A stretch of DNA of 54,525 bases from Bacteroidales bacterium UBA3844. Its GTDB lineage: Bacteria; Bacteroidota; Bacteroidia; Bacteroidales; Paludibacteraceae. Of this stretch, positions 25,493 to 35,443 are shown piece after piece (the stretch's first letter is position 1; the number at the start of each line of letters is the position of its first letter). The notes beneath the pieces were generated by a model. The model did no database searches. It was not told the DNA's origin and saw only the letters and a program-made list of their open reading frames with translations. The DNA lies in the NCBI GenBank assembly GCA_002392915.1, contig DGHQ01000041.1, positions 1-54,525 of the forward strand. Reading direction: 5' to 3'. The translations under genes and the position numbers were made by a program.

Positions 25493-26953
25493 ATGTCTTC
25501 AAAAACAACTAGTCCACTTAAGGCTACTATCTGGAGCTTTGTTGAGAGATTGTCCACTGAAATAATGACTTTTGTTATAGGTGTACTTTTGGCTCGACTT
25601 TTATCTCCTTCTGATTATGGAATCATTGGATTGACTACGATTTTTATAGTTGTATCAAATGTTTTTATAGAATCTGGGTTCTCAAACGCATTGATACGTA
25701 AAATAGATCGTAGCGAAAAGGATCTTTCTACAGCATTTATTTTTAATGTTGTTGTAGGCATTCTACTTTATGGTTTGTTGTTTTTTTGTTCGGGACTAAT
25801 TGCAGATTTTTTCTCAGAACCGATATTAGTTGATTTAATTCGTATTGTAGGATTGAACGTTTTGTTCAATTCTTTATGTATAGTCCAAAATGCTCTTTTG
25901 ACAGCACAACTGAATATTCGTCTTCTGACAATAATTAATTTGTGTTCACAAATACCTTCTGGTATATTTGCCATTTATTTTGCATATAAAGGATATGGCG
26001 TCTATGCTCTTGCTGTTCAATCAGTATTGTGTTCTTTTCTAAGGACTGTATTGTTGTGGATGTTAGCAAAATGGAGACCTGTTGAACCATTTGACAAGCA
26101 ATCTTTTTGTTATTTGTGGGGGTTCGGATCTAAATTATTATTATCCTCTTTGATTGGAACTATAGTGGGAAACATCAATTCATTTTTAATTGGAAAATAT
26201 ATAGGAAAATCAGATCTTGGTTATTATTCCAAGGGAAATTCATTGTCAATGCATGTCAGTTCTATTACAATCGGAATTGTTCAAAAAGTAGGATTGCCTT
26301 TGTTGTCAAAATATCAAAATGATATTGAAGTGTTGAAAAATCATTTTCAGTCAATGATGAAATTGTTGGTTTTAATCATTGCTCCATTATCTGCTTATTT
26401 TGTTTATGAAGCAAAAGATATAATATTGTTCTTGTGGACAGATAAATGGTTGGATACTGTCCCTATGTTTCAATTGATCGTATGTTGTGTTGTATTAGGT
26501 CCAATGGGCGCTATGAGTTTGAGTTTAATGTCAGTAATGAATAGAACAGATATTGTCTTAAAAATAGAGATCATTAAGAAAACTGTTTTTTTGATTGTGA
26601 TATTTTATTCATTTCGATATGGTATTTTTGGACTTTTGATAGGTCAGATATTCAACAATGTTTTTGCTGCTTTGGTAAATATGTACCCGACAAGAAGATT
26701 GCTTAATTATAGTTTGATGTCCCAGTTGTTTGACGTTACTAAATATGTTGTTTATGCCTATGTGATTGGATTGCCTTTGTATTATTTTATTTCTACTGAT
26801 TATTATTTGCTTAATATCGTACTTTTCTTTGTCCTATATTTTTCTGCTTATTGCCTTTTTTTGTGGCTGATAAAGGATGAATTATTTCTGAAATATTCAG
26901 AGGTATTTTTTTATGGGGTAAAAAACAAATTGATTTCTAGAGCAAAAGATTGA
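25493..26953 (+). CDS. wzx: Polysaccharide flippase (Wzx, MOP superfamily)
   Basis: 486 residues with about twelve to fourteen membrane segments. ATIWSFVERLSTEIMTFVIGVLLARLLSPSDYGIIGL is the typical start of the WzxC/TuaB group. It should flip the lipid-linked repeat unit to the periplasm. An upstream TTG at 25481 would add four residues (MVGF), but the ATG at 25493 (MSSKTTSPL), preceded by GGTAGGG, is the more likely start. It sits with the polymerase and glycosyltransferases as in Wzx/Wzy-type loci. Confidence 0.92.
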   Translation: MSSKTTSPLKATIWSFVERLSTEIMTFVIGVLLARLLSPSDYGIIGLTTIFIVVSNVFIESGFSNALIRKIDRSEKDLSTAFIFNVVVGILLYGLLFFCSGLIADFFSEPILVDLIRIVGLNVLFNSLCIVQNALLTAQLNIRLLTIINLCSQIPSGIFAIYFAYKGYGVYALAVQSVLCSFLRTVLLWMLAKWRPVEPFDKQSFCYLWGFGSKLLLSSLIGTIVGNINSFLIGKYIGKSDLGYYSKGNSLSMHVSSITIGIVQKVGLPLLSKYQNDIEVLKNHFQSMMKLLVLIIAPLSAYFVYEAKDIILFLWTDKWLDTVPMFQLIVCCVVLGPMGAMSLSLMSVMNRTDIVLKIEIIKKTVFLIVIFYSFRYGIFGLLIGQIFNNVFAALVNMYPTRRLLNYSLMSQLFDVTKYVVYAYVIGLPLYYFISTDYYLLNIVLFFVLYFSAYCLFLWLIKDELFLKYSEVFFYGVKNKLISRAKD

Positions 26954-26954
26954 T

Positions 26955-27923
26955 ATGAATCCAATACTCTCTATTATAGTTCCGGTCTACAATGTTGAAA
27001 AGTACATTGTAAAATGTATATCAAGCATTGTCAATCAATGTGAGTTTGATAAAACGGAGTTGATTATAGTAAACGATGGTACAAAAGATAAATCAATTGA
27101 ACTTGTCAAACCAATAATTGAAGGTCGTTCTAATGTGATTTTGATTAATCAAGAAAACGCAGGATTAAGTGAAGCAAGAAATAAAGGATTAAGAACTGCA
27201 AATGGAGAGTATATATGGTTTGTCGACAGTGATGATGCAATTGCATCGAATGCTATTTCTATTCTACTGCATAGGTTTGAAACCCATTCCGATTGTTACG
27301 GAATAAATTTGTTGTGGGAGAATGAAGACGATGGAAAAAAAACTGAAGTAGGAATGTGGAATGAGTCAGAGTCTCTTTCTTCGGGAATAGAATTTATGCA
27401 AAATAAGAATCATTTGACACCAGTTCAAAGATATGTTGTCAAAAGGGATATTTTGATTTTAAACAATCTTTTCTTCTATCCAAAAATTTTACACGAGGAT
27501 TTGGAGTATGTGCCACGTTTGCTTTATTATGTGGCAAATGTTGATGTCGTTGGGTGTCCTTTGTATTATTACCTGAGAAGAACAAGTGGAAGTATTACTT
27601 CAAAAATTAGTGAAAAGAATTTGATAGGGTTGTGTCATGGTTTTCTTTCTGTGGCAGACTTCACAGAAAAATGTGTCGATAGTCAAATTCGCTATATATA
27701 TTATGAAAAATTGTATGAAATGTTTCAGCATTTCATTCATAAATATGCCGAATTCTTGAATGAAAAGGCAGATTGGTCAATTTTAAATGAGCAATTACGT
27801 CATATTAAAATAGTACTAAAAATAATAAAAGGATCTTTATCGATTAAGGATCGAATCCATGTTAGGTTATTCATGTTCTCACCAATGCTTTATGTGAGAT
27901 ATCGGAAAAGTCGGATTGCGTAA
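26955..27923 (+). CDS. Family 2 glycosyltransferase
   Basis: 322 residues with a GT-A fold. ILSIIVPVYNVEKYIVKCISSIVNQ, LIIVNDGTKDKS, NAGLSEARNKGLRTANGEYIWFVDSDDAI (the DxD-like motif is DSDD), then a C-terminal region with LHEDLEYVPRLLY. Such enzymes add single sugars from nucleotide donors to lipid-linked acceptors at the inner membrane. Donor unknown. One base separates it from wzx. Confidence 0.92.
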   Translation: MNPILSIIVPVYNVEKYIVKCISSIVNQCEFDKTELIIVNDGTKDKSIELVKPIIEGRSNVILINQENAGLSEARNKGLRTANGEYIWFVDSDDAIASNAISILLHRFETHSDCYGINLLWENEDDGKKTEVGMWNESESLSSGIEFMQNKNHLTPVQRYVVKRDILILNNLFFYPKILHEDLEYVPRLLYYVANVDVVGCPLYYYLRRTSGSITSKISEKNLIGLCHGFLSVADFTEKCVDSQIRYIYYEKLYEMFQHFIHKYAEFLNEKADWSILNEQLRHIKIVLKIIKGSLSIKDRIHVRLFMFSPMLYVRYRKSRIA

Positions 27924-27944
27924 AGTTTTATTGAGGTTTAAGGT

Positions 27945-29168
27945 ATGTGGATATATATAGTTATATATATGCTTTTATTTATTACTTCATTTTGTGATGT
28001 ATACCCAAAACTAAAAAGGTATAATATTTTTTTTATCTATTTTTGGGTGGTCATATTTACGCTTTTCAGAGGACTTAGATGGGGAACAGGAACAGATTGG
28101 TCTCAATACTATGCTTGTTTTGAAAAGTCAGATTGGAGTAATATATTCTCTTATTACCGTTATGGCTTGTATACGGAACTTATGGAATCTGGATATGTAT
28201 TCCTAAATGTTTTGATAAAATCCTTGTTTAAACATTATACTAGTTTCTTGTTACTTACAAATTTAGCTGTTCTGTTGAACTACGCTCATTTTTGTAGAAC
28301 ATATGTGCCAAAATACCCACTGATGACATTTGTATTGGTACTTTTTTTTACACCTATATTTCCTGTCAGACAAGATATAGCGATTATATTTTTATTGTGG
28401 GCTTGTTATTTCTCTATTAACAAAAAAATCATTTTGTCTTTATTTTTTGTTTTTATTGCATCAACAATACATGATATGTCTGTTATTTTTTTCCCTGTTT
28501 GTTTGTTATTTAATTTACAGATTTCTATTACTACGATATTTGTGTTAGGAATTGTATTTGTCTTATTTGTTAATGATGCTTTTTTGTTTTCTATATTACA
28601 ATTTTTGGGAGGATTATCTTTGGGTTCAGTATCGGAAATGTCAAGTATGTATTTTGAAAATGTAAATAATGAACCTGTGAAAGTATCATTGTTTAGAAAA
28701 GTTTATACAATTATTTTTCTTGTGATGTTTAAGTATTACTATGAAAAAAAGATTGACTTTCCCAAATTGTTAAAAGAAAAAAGAGAAAATGCCAGCTTGG
28801 AATTTAAATATTGGGTTCGATATATAAGAAGGTCTATGATGTATCGTCGTGTCCTTAATTTTTATACAAATGGGTATTTATGTTTATTTATGATACTATT
28901 GATAGCGGCTGTAGGAGGGCCTTTATCTGGTTGTGCTCGTTTGATGAATTTCTTTTGGGTGTCATTCCCGTTTTGTTACATGATTGTATATTCAATGGAA
29001 AGAAATATCACGATACAAAGACGGTTATTGGTCATTTATGTTGTGTATTCTTTGTATTATTTTTTCAAATTTGATATTTTTGAAATAGATGCATTGTATC
29101 GACAAATATACTTCCCTTATTATTCAGTATTTGAGGAAGTGCCATATCAAAGGATTGTACCATGGTAA
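27945..29168 (+). CDS. EpsG-family O-antigen/capsule polymerase (Wzy-like)
   Basis: 407 residues, highly hydrophobic with about ten membrane helices. LRWGTGTDWSQYYACF is the EpsG-type signature in the first periplasmic loop. Polymerases of this group join repeat units in the periplasm. It is the only candidate polymerase in the operon, and together with wzx it defines a Wzx/Wzy-dependent pathway. It overlaps the next gene by 7 bases. Confidence 0.87.
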   Translation: MWIYIVIYMLLFITSFCDVYPKLKRYNIFFIYFWVVIFTLFRGLRWGTGTDWSQYYACFEKSDWSNIFSYYRYGLYTELMESGYVFLNVLIKSLFKHYTSFLLLTNLAVLLNYAHFCRTYVPKYPLMTFVLVLFFTPIFPVRQDIAIIFLLWACYFSINKKIILSLFFVFIASTIHDMSVIFFPVCLLFNLQISITTIFVLGIVFVLFVNDAFLFSILQFLGGLSLGSVSEMSSMYFENVNNEPVKVSLFRKVYTIIFLVMFKYYYEKKIDFPKLLKEKRENASLEFKYWVRYIRRSMMYRRVLNFYTNGYLCLFMILLIAAVGGPLSGCARLMNFFWVSFPFCYMIVYSMERNITIQRRLLVIYVVYSLYYFFKFDIFEIDALYRQIYFPYYSVFEEVPYQRIVPW

Positions 29169-30343
29169 AAGAAAGAGTTTTTTTTATAAATAATAAGTTA
29201 AAGGGAAATACCCATGAGATAATAGACGCTTCTTTAATAATGGCTTTGGCTAATTTATTTGGAAGGGTTGAAATTTATTTGTCTCATTCAAGACGTGTCT
29301 TGCTGGAGGAAATGTGTTTTTCATTTATGAAGCAAAACGATCAAGGAAAATCATTTGAAAAATGCGTTTGGCGAGAAATTAATATAGATGTCAAATCGGA
29401 TTTCTTTTTGGATTTATATGTTGCCTTAGTAGATGCATGGCTTTTAATTAAGGGCAGCAAAAGAGATATATTTATGTTTTCTTATGGAAATTCAAGGTTC
29501 TCGTTATATTTGGTTAATTTCTTATCAAAACTACTAAAAAGAAAAGTTATCATTTGTGCACACAATGAATTGGATGTCTTAGTTAAAGAGAAATATCCGT
29601 TAAATCCGAATTGGTATTATTTGATTAACAGATTTTATCGGAAGACTCAATGGTCAAAAAATCTTCGATTTTTAGTTTTGGGTGATTTTATAATAGATAA
29701 TTTACGAAAAACTTTATCGGCAGATAGAGTTCGCCATTTTTTTTCTGTTGATCATCCTTATTTTCAGACACAAGACGATGAACAAGAAAATCCAAATATC
29801 GGCAATTTAGAAAGAATAAGGGTTGGTTTAGTTGGTACTGTAGCTCCTAATAAAGGATTAGATAATCTTAAGTCATTTGTTGCTTCGTTGGAAAACTCAA
29901 ATGTGGAATTACGTGTGATCAGTAGAGTGTTGTCTCCTGAAGATATATTTTCCAATAATGCTCATGTAAAAATTATGAATCCAGATGGGCTTTTCTTGTC
30001 AAGGGAAAAATATGATGAGCTTATTTCTGATGTTGATTATTTGTTTTTTCCATATCCGAATGATAGGTTTTGTTTTTCTGTAAGTGGATCTATATTTGAG
30101 TCAATAGCGAAACGGAAACCTTTTATTGCTTTTAGAAATGATCATTTTTCATATTTGCTTAACAAATATGGCGAATTTGGTATTGTTATTAATGAAAAAG
30201 ATCAGCTAAATTCTCTTATATGTTCGCTTTCCGACACAAAAAGATATATGAAGATGGTACATAATTGTTCGGATATCGCAAAAAAATTATCTCCTATTAA
30301 ATGTGATTTAAGTCGTGTTCTCGATTTCTATGGGGACAATTGA
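29162..30343 (+). CDS. GT-B glycosyltransferase (family 4-like)
   Basis: 393 residues. The N-terminal half is poorly conserved. The C-terminal half carries VGLVGTVAPNKGLDNLKSF and a donor-site region ending SVSGSIFESIAKRKPFIAFRND, which resembles family 4 enzymes with a degenerate EX7E. The sugar donor is not identifiable. Translational overlap with the polymerase suggests co-expression. Confidence 0.75.
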   Translation: MVKERVFFINNKLKGNTHEIIDASLIMALANLFGRVEIYLSHSRRVLLEEMCFSFMKQNDQGKSFEKCVWREINIDVKSDFFLDLYVALVDAWLLIKGSKRDIFMFSYGNSRFSLYLVNFLSKLLKRKVIICAHNELDVLVKEKYPLNPNWYYLINRFYRKTQWSKNLRFLVLGDFIIDNLRKTLSADRVRHFFSVDHPYFQTQDDEQENPNIGNLERIRVGLVGTVAPNKGLDNLKSFVASLENSNVELRVISRVLSPEDIFSNNAHVKIMNPDGLFLSREKYDELISDVDYLFFPYPNDRFCFSVSGSIFESIAKRKPFIAFRNDHFSYLLNKYGEFGIVINEKDQLNSLICSLSDTKRYMKMVHNCSDIAKKLSPIKCDLSRVLDFYGDN

Positions 30344-30376
30344 TATTATTAATTAGGAGTTGTTTAAATTAAAGAA

Positions 30377-31477
30377 ATGAAAATGAATATTCTTTGGATT
30401 ACTGCAGATTATTTTATTGATTGTGATTTTAATTTGGTGCCATATATACGTTCGTTAGGAGTAAATGTTATTTGGAAAGTTGTTAAAACATCAACGCATA
30501 TTGAGATTTCTTCTGATTTGGAATGTAGTGTTATTTCTTTGAAGTATAAAAGTCTGGATCCTAGAGTGATATTTGATTATAAAAAAATCTTTTGTGATGT
30601 GGACTTGGATAAAATAGATGTTGTTTATTCAGATTTTGTTGGTGTGCCTTTTTATTATCCGTATGTGTTTCATAAATTAAAAAGAAAACGTAGAATTCCA
30701 TTGGTTCATGCTGCACATAATATAATTCCGTATAAAGGATGGTCCAATCGTTTTTTGATGGAAAAATACCTTACGTATGTTTTTCATAAGAATCAGTATT
30801 TCCAAATTTTCAGTAAACATTTGATTCCATATTTTGAAAAACATTATCCAGGGAAAACAATTTTCAACTGTCCATTAGCGGTTAAAAGCTATGGAGAGGT
30901 AACGACCAATAGTTATAATGTAGATCCTTCAAAATTGAATCTATTGTTTTTTGGAAATGTAAAAGAGAACAAACACCTTGATTTGTTGATAGAGGTGATG
31001 AATACTTTGCCAGAGACGTTAAACGGACGTGTTCATCTTACTATTGCTGGAAAGTGTGATGATACAGAAATGTATGAAGCGATGATTGGCACGAATGAGA
31101 ATATAGTTGCTTATTTTAGGAGAATAAATGATTGTGAAGTATCTGAATTGTTTGTGAAACATGATTTTTTGGTATTGCCGTATTCTGATGTTGCACAAAG
31201 TGGACCTCTTATGATTGCTTATTCATACGGAATGCCTGTTATCTGTTCGGATATTGATGGATTTAGAGAGCATGTCACGGATGGAAAAACTGGTTTTTTA
31301 TTTGAAGTGAATAATGTGAAATCGTTGGCAAATGTGATAAGTAGAGCATATACTAATAAAAAAGAATCCTATGGAATGATCAAACAAAATTTGGAGGAAT
31401 ATGTTGATAAAACATATAGCATTCACAGTGTATCAACACGTTATCTCGAATTCTTTAATTCTATAATTGGTGGATGA
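30377..31477 (+). CDS. Family 4 glycosyltransferase
   Basis: 366 residues with a GT-B fold. The C-terminal half has LLFFGNVKENKHLDLLIEVM (donor-side start), VLPYSDVAQSGPLMIAYSYGMPVICSDIDGFREHV (EX7E-like region with Gln-Ser in place of the first Glu) and TGFLF. The N-terminal AAHNIIPYKGWSNR segment fits acceptor binding. MKMNIL offers a second Met two codons in. It overlaps the next gene by 4 bases. Confidence 0.88.
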   Translation: MKMNILWITADYFIDCDFNLVPYIRSLGVNVIWKVVKTSTHIEISSDLECSVISLKYKSLDPRVIFDYKKIFCDVDLDKIDVVYSDFVGVPFYYPYVFHKLKRKRRIPLVHAAHNIIPYKGWSNRFLMEKYLTYVFHKNQYFQIFSKHLIPYFEKHYPGKTIFNCPLAVKSYGEVTTNSYNVDPSKLNLLFFGNVKENKHLDLLIEVMNTLPETLNGRVHLTIAGKCDDTEMYEAMIGTNENIVAYFRRINDCEVSELFVKHDFLVLPYSDVAQSGPLMIAYSYGMPVICSDIDGFREHVTDGKTGFLFEVNNVKSLANVISRAYTNKKESYGMIKQNLEEYVDKTYSIHSVSTRYLEFFNSIIGG

Positions 31478-32454
31478 TGATAATTGCTTGGCTAAAACAA
31501 TCAAAAATAATTCTTTTTTTCCGAATCCTATTAGAATGTATTTCTGAAACTCTATTTTGTACAAAATATATTGCAAATAGTAATAGAGATAAGAATGTAA
31601 CAAAATTCCAAACTAATATGATGATTGCAGCCCATTCCCTTGAAAAAGGAATGTCTATAGGGCGCGTGAAAGTTGGGTTCGGTAAAAATAAGGCATTGGC
31701 ACTTATTGAAGATTTGAAGTATTATATGACTATTGGAGGAGATATTTCTTTTGTAGGGAATGTTTGTTCTATCTTATTGAGTTATATAAAATTTAATGAA
31801 GAGTTAGGGGCAGATATGTCAGATGTGAAATTTTCTTTGGATGAGTTGTCCTCTATATATCCATTATCCGTTTCTCCCAATGGAGGTGTTTTGGTTCAAT
31901 CTGATTTAGAAATAAAAAAGACATTAGATTCATCATTTGATATTTTTTCCCAAAGTAGGTTTTCTATTCGTGATTTTGGAAATGATCCGTTGAATTTGGA
32001 GTTGGTAAAAAAATCATTGAAGTTATGTGAAAGAACTCCTTCAGCATGTAATCGGCAGTCTTGGAGAATCCATGTGTATACTGATAAAAATGAGCGAGAA
32101 AAACTATTCTCGTTGCAAGGTGGATGTAAAGGTTTTTTTGAAGAAATGCAATGTGCAATTTTGATATGCGGAGACATGTCTCTTTACAACATTAATGAAA
32201 TTCATCAAGTTTATGTTGATGGAGGATTATATGCAATGAACCTTTTATATGCACTTCACTATCATGGATTGGCGACAATCCCATTGACTATGGGACACAA
32301 AGCAAGGAAGATAAAAGATATAAAAAGAAGCATGTCAATTGGCGACCAAGAAGTACCAATTTTGTTGATTGGCGTGGGAACTTGTAAGCATGGTACTTAT
32401 AGGGTTGCTGTTTCTCATAGGTATGATTTTAATAAATATACAACATTTCAATGA
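31474..32454 (+). CDS. Nitroreductase-like flavoprotein of polysaccharide loci
   Basis: 326 residues. From ~160 the protein matches nitroreductase-family FMN enzymes: SRFSIRDFGND (Arg-rich phosphate site), RTPSACNRQSWRIHVY, GGLYAMNLLYALHYHGLATIPL. The first ~130 residues (with NMMIAAHSLEKGMSIGRVKVGFG) are an extension not found in ordinary nitroreductases. Similar proteins occur beside polysaccharide pyruvyltransferases, as here, where starts and stops overlap by 4 bases on both sides. The reaction is unknown; it may reduce or oxidise a sugar-linked intermediate. Confidence 0.75.
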   Translation: MMIIAWLKQSKIILFFRILLECISETLFCTKYIANSNRDKNVTKFQTNMMIAAHSLEKGMSIGRVKVGFGKNKALALIEDLKYYMTIGGDISFVGNVCSILLSYIKFNEELGADMSDVKFSLDELSSIYPLSVSPNGGVLVQSDLEIKKTLDSSFDIFSQSRFSIRDFGNDPLNLELVKKSLKLCERTPSACNRQSWRIHVYTDKNEREKLFSLQGGCKGFFEEMQCAILICGDMSLYNINEIHQVYVDGGLYAMNLLYALHYHGLATIPLTMGHKARKIKDIKRSMSIGDQEVPILLIGVGTCKHGTYRVAVSHRYDFNKYTTFQ

Positions 32455-33578
32455 AAATAGGTTTATTGACATATTATGGTGATTTGAATTGTGGAACAAA
32501 TCTTCAGGCGTATGCGTGTCTTTTAGCATTACGAAATTCATTCCCAAAGGATGATGTTGAGATTATACCTATTCATGGATTTGTTCCTCCTGGAGTTCAT
32601 CCATATTTTAGCTATTTCACTATAAAATCATTGTTCAATGACTTTATTCGAATTAAAAAATATTCATATTTCATAAAGAATAATTTAGAGGTAAAAGAAG
32701 ACATTGTTGAAAAAAATCTAACTCAAGCTCTCTCTTTTATAGAGAAGCGTTCTTATGATATGATATTTGTAGGTTCGGATACTATTTTGGAATTGGATAG
32801 AATATCGGATGATTCGTCGTTGTCTTTGTATTGGTTATCTCCTCAGATAAAGTCAAAAAAGATTCTTCTGGCAGCTTCGTCTAAAAATGTCAATTATGAA
32901 GGGTTATCTGAGAATCAGAAATCGCAAATGAAGTTATCATTGAATGATTTTATAGGTTTTGGGGTACGCGATGAAAATACATTTGATCTTGTTGCTTCTT
33001 TTATACCAAAAGAAAAATTAGAATTAATTCCAGATCCGACATTTTCTTTGGAGATAGATGATAGAATTACTGACGAATACCTAAAGAAAAAACAAATATT
33101 AATACCACAAAAATCATTATTGTTTCATACCACAAAATCAGATAACAAATGGGCCGCCACAGCAGCCAAGGAGTATAGGGGGCAAGGGTATAAAATCTAT
33201 AGCTTAAGACCTGCTCCTTGGGCAGATGAAGTTTTAAATGATATGTCTCCATTAGAACAATTAGGTATTTATAGATATTTTGAATGTGTGATTACTCATA
33301 GATTTCACGATGCTGTGTTTTGTTTGAAAAATATGACACCTATGTTGTTGTATACACCTCATGGGTTTTCTTCTACAAACGGAGTGAAATCTAAGTTCAC
33401 TCATTTGTTGGATATGTTTGGACTTTTACAAAGCAACTATATGGAGACTCCCCAAAATGAGATTTTTCTTAAAATGGGAAAATCCATTTCTTCTTTTAAT
33501 GTAAGAAGAGATAAAATCGCTACACAGTTGAATGATTGTAGCAAATTGTTTTATAATTATATAAATCAATTTAAATGA
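32451..33578 (+). CDS. Polysaccharide pyruvyltransferase-family protein
   Basis: 375 residues. KIGLLTYYGDLNCGTNLQAYACLLAL is the family start, FVGSDTILELD the central loop, FGVRDENTFDLV and ITHRFHDAVFCL (HxRxH-like site) the C-terminal half. Family members transfer pyruvate from PEP to sugars as a ketal, adding a negative charge; some members have other roles. Coupled by 4-base overlaps to the nitroreductase-like gene before it and the beta-helix gene after it. Confidence 0.85.
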   Translation: MKIGLLTYYGDLNCGTNLQAYACLLALRNSFPKDDVEIIPIHGFVPPGVHPYFSYFTIKSLFNDFIRIKKYSYFIKNNLEVKEDIVEKNLTQALSFIEKRSYDMIFVGSDTILELDRISDDSSLSLYWLSPQIKSKKILLAASSKNVNYEGLSENQKSQMKLSLNDFIGFGVRDENTFDLVASFIPKEKLELIPDPTFSLEIDDRITDEYLKKKQILIPQKSLLFHTTKSDNKWAATAAKEYRGQGYKIYSLRPAPWADEVLNDMSPLEQLGIYRYFECVITHRFHDAVFCLKNMTPMLLYTPHGFSSTNGVKSKFTHLLDMFGLLQSNYMETPQNEIFLKMGKSISSFNVRRDKIATQLNDCSKLFYNYINQFK

Positions 33579-35443
33579 AGAAAAAGCTGTTCATAATATT
33601 AGGACTGTTCATTTGTTTTATATATTATGCGATTGGTGTTGAAGGACTGCATGTTGGCAGTTCTTCTAAAAATACCAAAACCCGTTTTGTTGAAGAAATA
33701 TATTTGCGTGATAAATCAGGAAAAATACCTAATGATACCTTTAGAATCTCACAGGTAAAAAGAAATGTAAAAGGTCAATGGTATATATCAGTTGTAAATA
33801 GTGTTGGAATTGTCGTTTCTGTTTTTTTGACAACTCATAACGGTGAATTCCCTATTGTTTATTTATCACCTGGAAACAATAGTGGTATATATGGATATGC
33901 AAAGGTGAATTGGAATGCCATTAATGATTCTGCCATAGTAGACAATCCGGAGACGTTTCCTATCGGGCCAGACTGTTTTAATCCAAAGAATTCACCAGAG
34001 ATAAACAAATTTATAAATTCAAGAGTATTGTATGTTTCTTCATCTGATGGGGAAATTGGTAATTTGGGAATGTCTCCAGATTCGCCTGTGCCAAGCATTA
34101 CTTCGGTTTTCCAATTAAGAAGAGATAAAGAAATAAAGCTAAAGTCAGGAGATGTATTTTATGAAAATATAGATTGTCTTGATGCAAATGTTTCATTGGG
34201 AAGTTATGGTGAAGGTCCCAAGCCTATTTTGTCGGGGTGGAAAATAGTTAAGAAAAAGAAAGATGTATGGCAAGAAGGTAGATTGGAAAAAGGTCGGTGG
34301 ATCAGTGAAAAAGGAACCCATATTTGGCGTATAGATCTTGAAAAAAATGATTGTTTTGAGGGACGATTATGTGGTAGTTCAAAATATTTTAATAATATAG
34401 GTTTGGTTGTGGATCGGAAAACATGGAAAACTTATGGTCGAAAAGTTGAGTTTATGTATAAGTCCGAATCTAATGACCCTATCTCATCAGAACAACATAA
34501 TAATTATTTGGAACGCCAATTTGATTTCTATCAAACATCCAAATATAAAAATCTTAGTAGTGAAGACTTTCGTTATTTATATCTTTATAGTGAGGAGAAT
34601 CCATCCTCATTTGAACTCATGTTTTCAACATATGGGACTGGTATTGTCATGAATAATTCAAGCATTGAAAATATACAAATAGAGGGATTTGGTTGCCATG
34701 GCGTTGGGGCTGGATCAAACGTGAAAATTTCTAATTGTGATATCCGCTATATTGGAGGTTCACAACATGTTTCAAATTCGCTTTGGATAAGATATGGTAA
34801 CGGTGTAGAATTTTATTTGTCGAAAAATGAAAAGAATGGTTACGTCGCAAATAATAGAATTGCCAAGGTGTTTGATTGTGGAATGACTATTCAAGGCAAT
34901 TCGACAAAACCTTTGGTTGCAAGTAATATTGTTATGGAAAACAATATTGTTGATAGTTGTCGTCAGTCTTTTGAATTTTTTTTAAATGATGGTGATCCAA
35001 AGAATACAAATGATTGTATAAATTGTTATTTTAGAACAAATTTATGTATGAATGCAGGAGAAAATGGTTTTGATTCTCCTGAAACGAGAGATTTGCATGT
35101 TTTGAGCTACCAAAGGAGTCACAAGTCAACAATGATAATTGAAAAAAATCTATTTTTTGGAGGTAACGGTTTTTATTCTGCTATGCAACCTGACATGTTG
35201 AGCTTTGGACATGATAATGTTTTTTATTTTGTTGACAATCCAATATTATGGAATCAAGGATTTAGAGGCCATAATAAGATTAAATATGATAAAGAAAAGA
35301 AGTATGAATATAATATCCGTAAGAATTGTCCTGTTTTAGAAAACGTTAAAATAGTACATTGTACTTTGGGTGAATATCAGGAGTATTTACGAGAAAAAAA
35401 AGAATTATTAAAAAATAGAAATGGAAAAGCTGAATTTCATTGA
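33575..35443 (+). CDS. Exported right-handed beta-helix protein
   Basis: 622 residues. A signal peptide or anchor spans ~1-24 (hydrophobic run before GVEG). A region near 160-330 is unassigned. A stretch from ~350 shows the spaced asparagine/valine pattern of parallel beta-helix (pectate-lyase-like) repeats (SSIENIQIEGFGCHGVGAG, NVKISNCDIRYIGG, GYVANNRIAKVFDCG, NIVMENNIVDSC). Such folds serve as polysaccharide lyases, epimerases or binding proteins. Within a biosynthetic operon it may trim or modify the polymer in the periplasm. No catalytic set can be assigned. It overlaps the next gene by 23 bases. Confidence 0.72.
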   Translation: MKKKLFIILGLFICFIYYAIGVEGLHVGSSSKNTKTRFVEEIYLRDKSGKIPNDTFRISQVKRNVKGQWYISVVNSVGIVVSVFLTTHNGEFPIVYLSPGNNSGIYGYAKVNWNAINDSAIVDNPETFPIGPDCFNPKNSPEINKFINSRVLYVSSSDGEIGNLGMSPDSPVPSITSVFQLRRDKEIKLKSGDVFYENIDCLDANVSLGSYGEGPKPILSGWKIVKKKKDVWQEGRLEKGRWISEKGTHIWRIDLEKNDCFEGRLCGSSKYFNNIGLVVDRKTWKTYGRKVEFMYKSESNDPISSEQHNNYLERQFDFYQTSKYKNLSSEDFRYLYLYSEENPSSFELMFSTYGTGIVMNNSSIENIQIEGFGCHGVGAGSNVKISNCDIRYIGGSQHVSNSLWIRYGNGVEFYLSKNEKNGYVANNRIAKVFDCGMTIQGNSTKPLVASNIVMENNIVDSCRQSFEFFLNDGDPKNTNDCINCYFRTNLCMNAGENGFDSPETRDLHVLSYQRSHKSTMIIEKNLFFGGNGFYSAMQPDMLSFGHDNVFYFVDNPILWNQGFRGHNKIKYDKEKKYEYNIRKNCPVLENVKIVHCTLGEYQEYLREKKELLKNRNGKAEFH

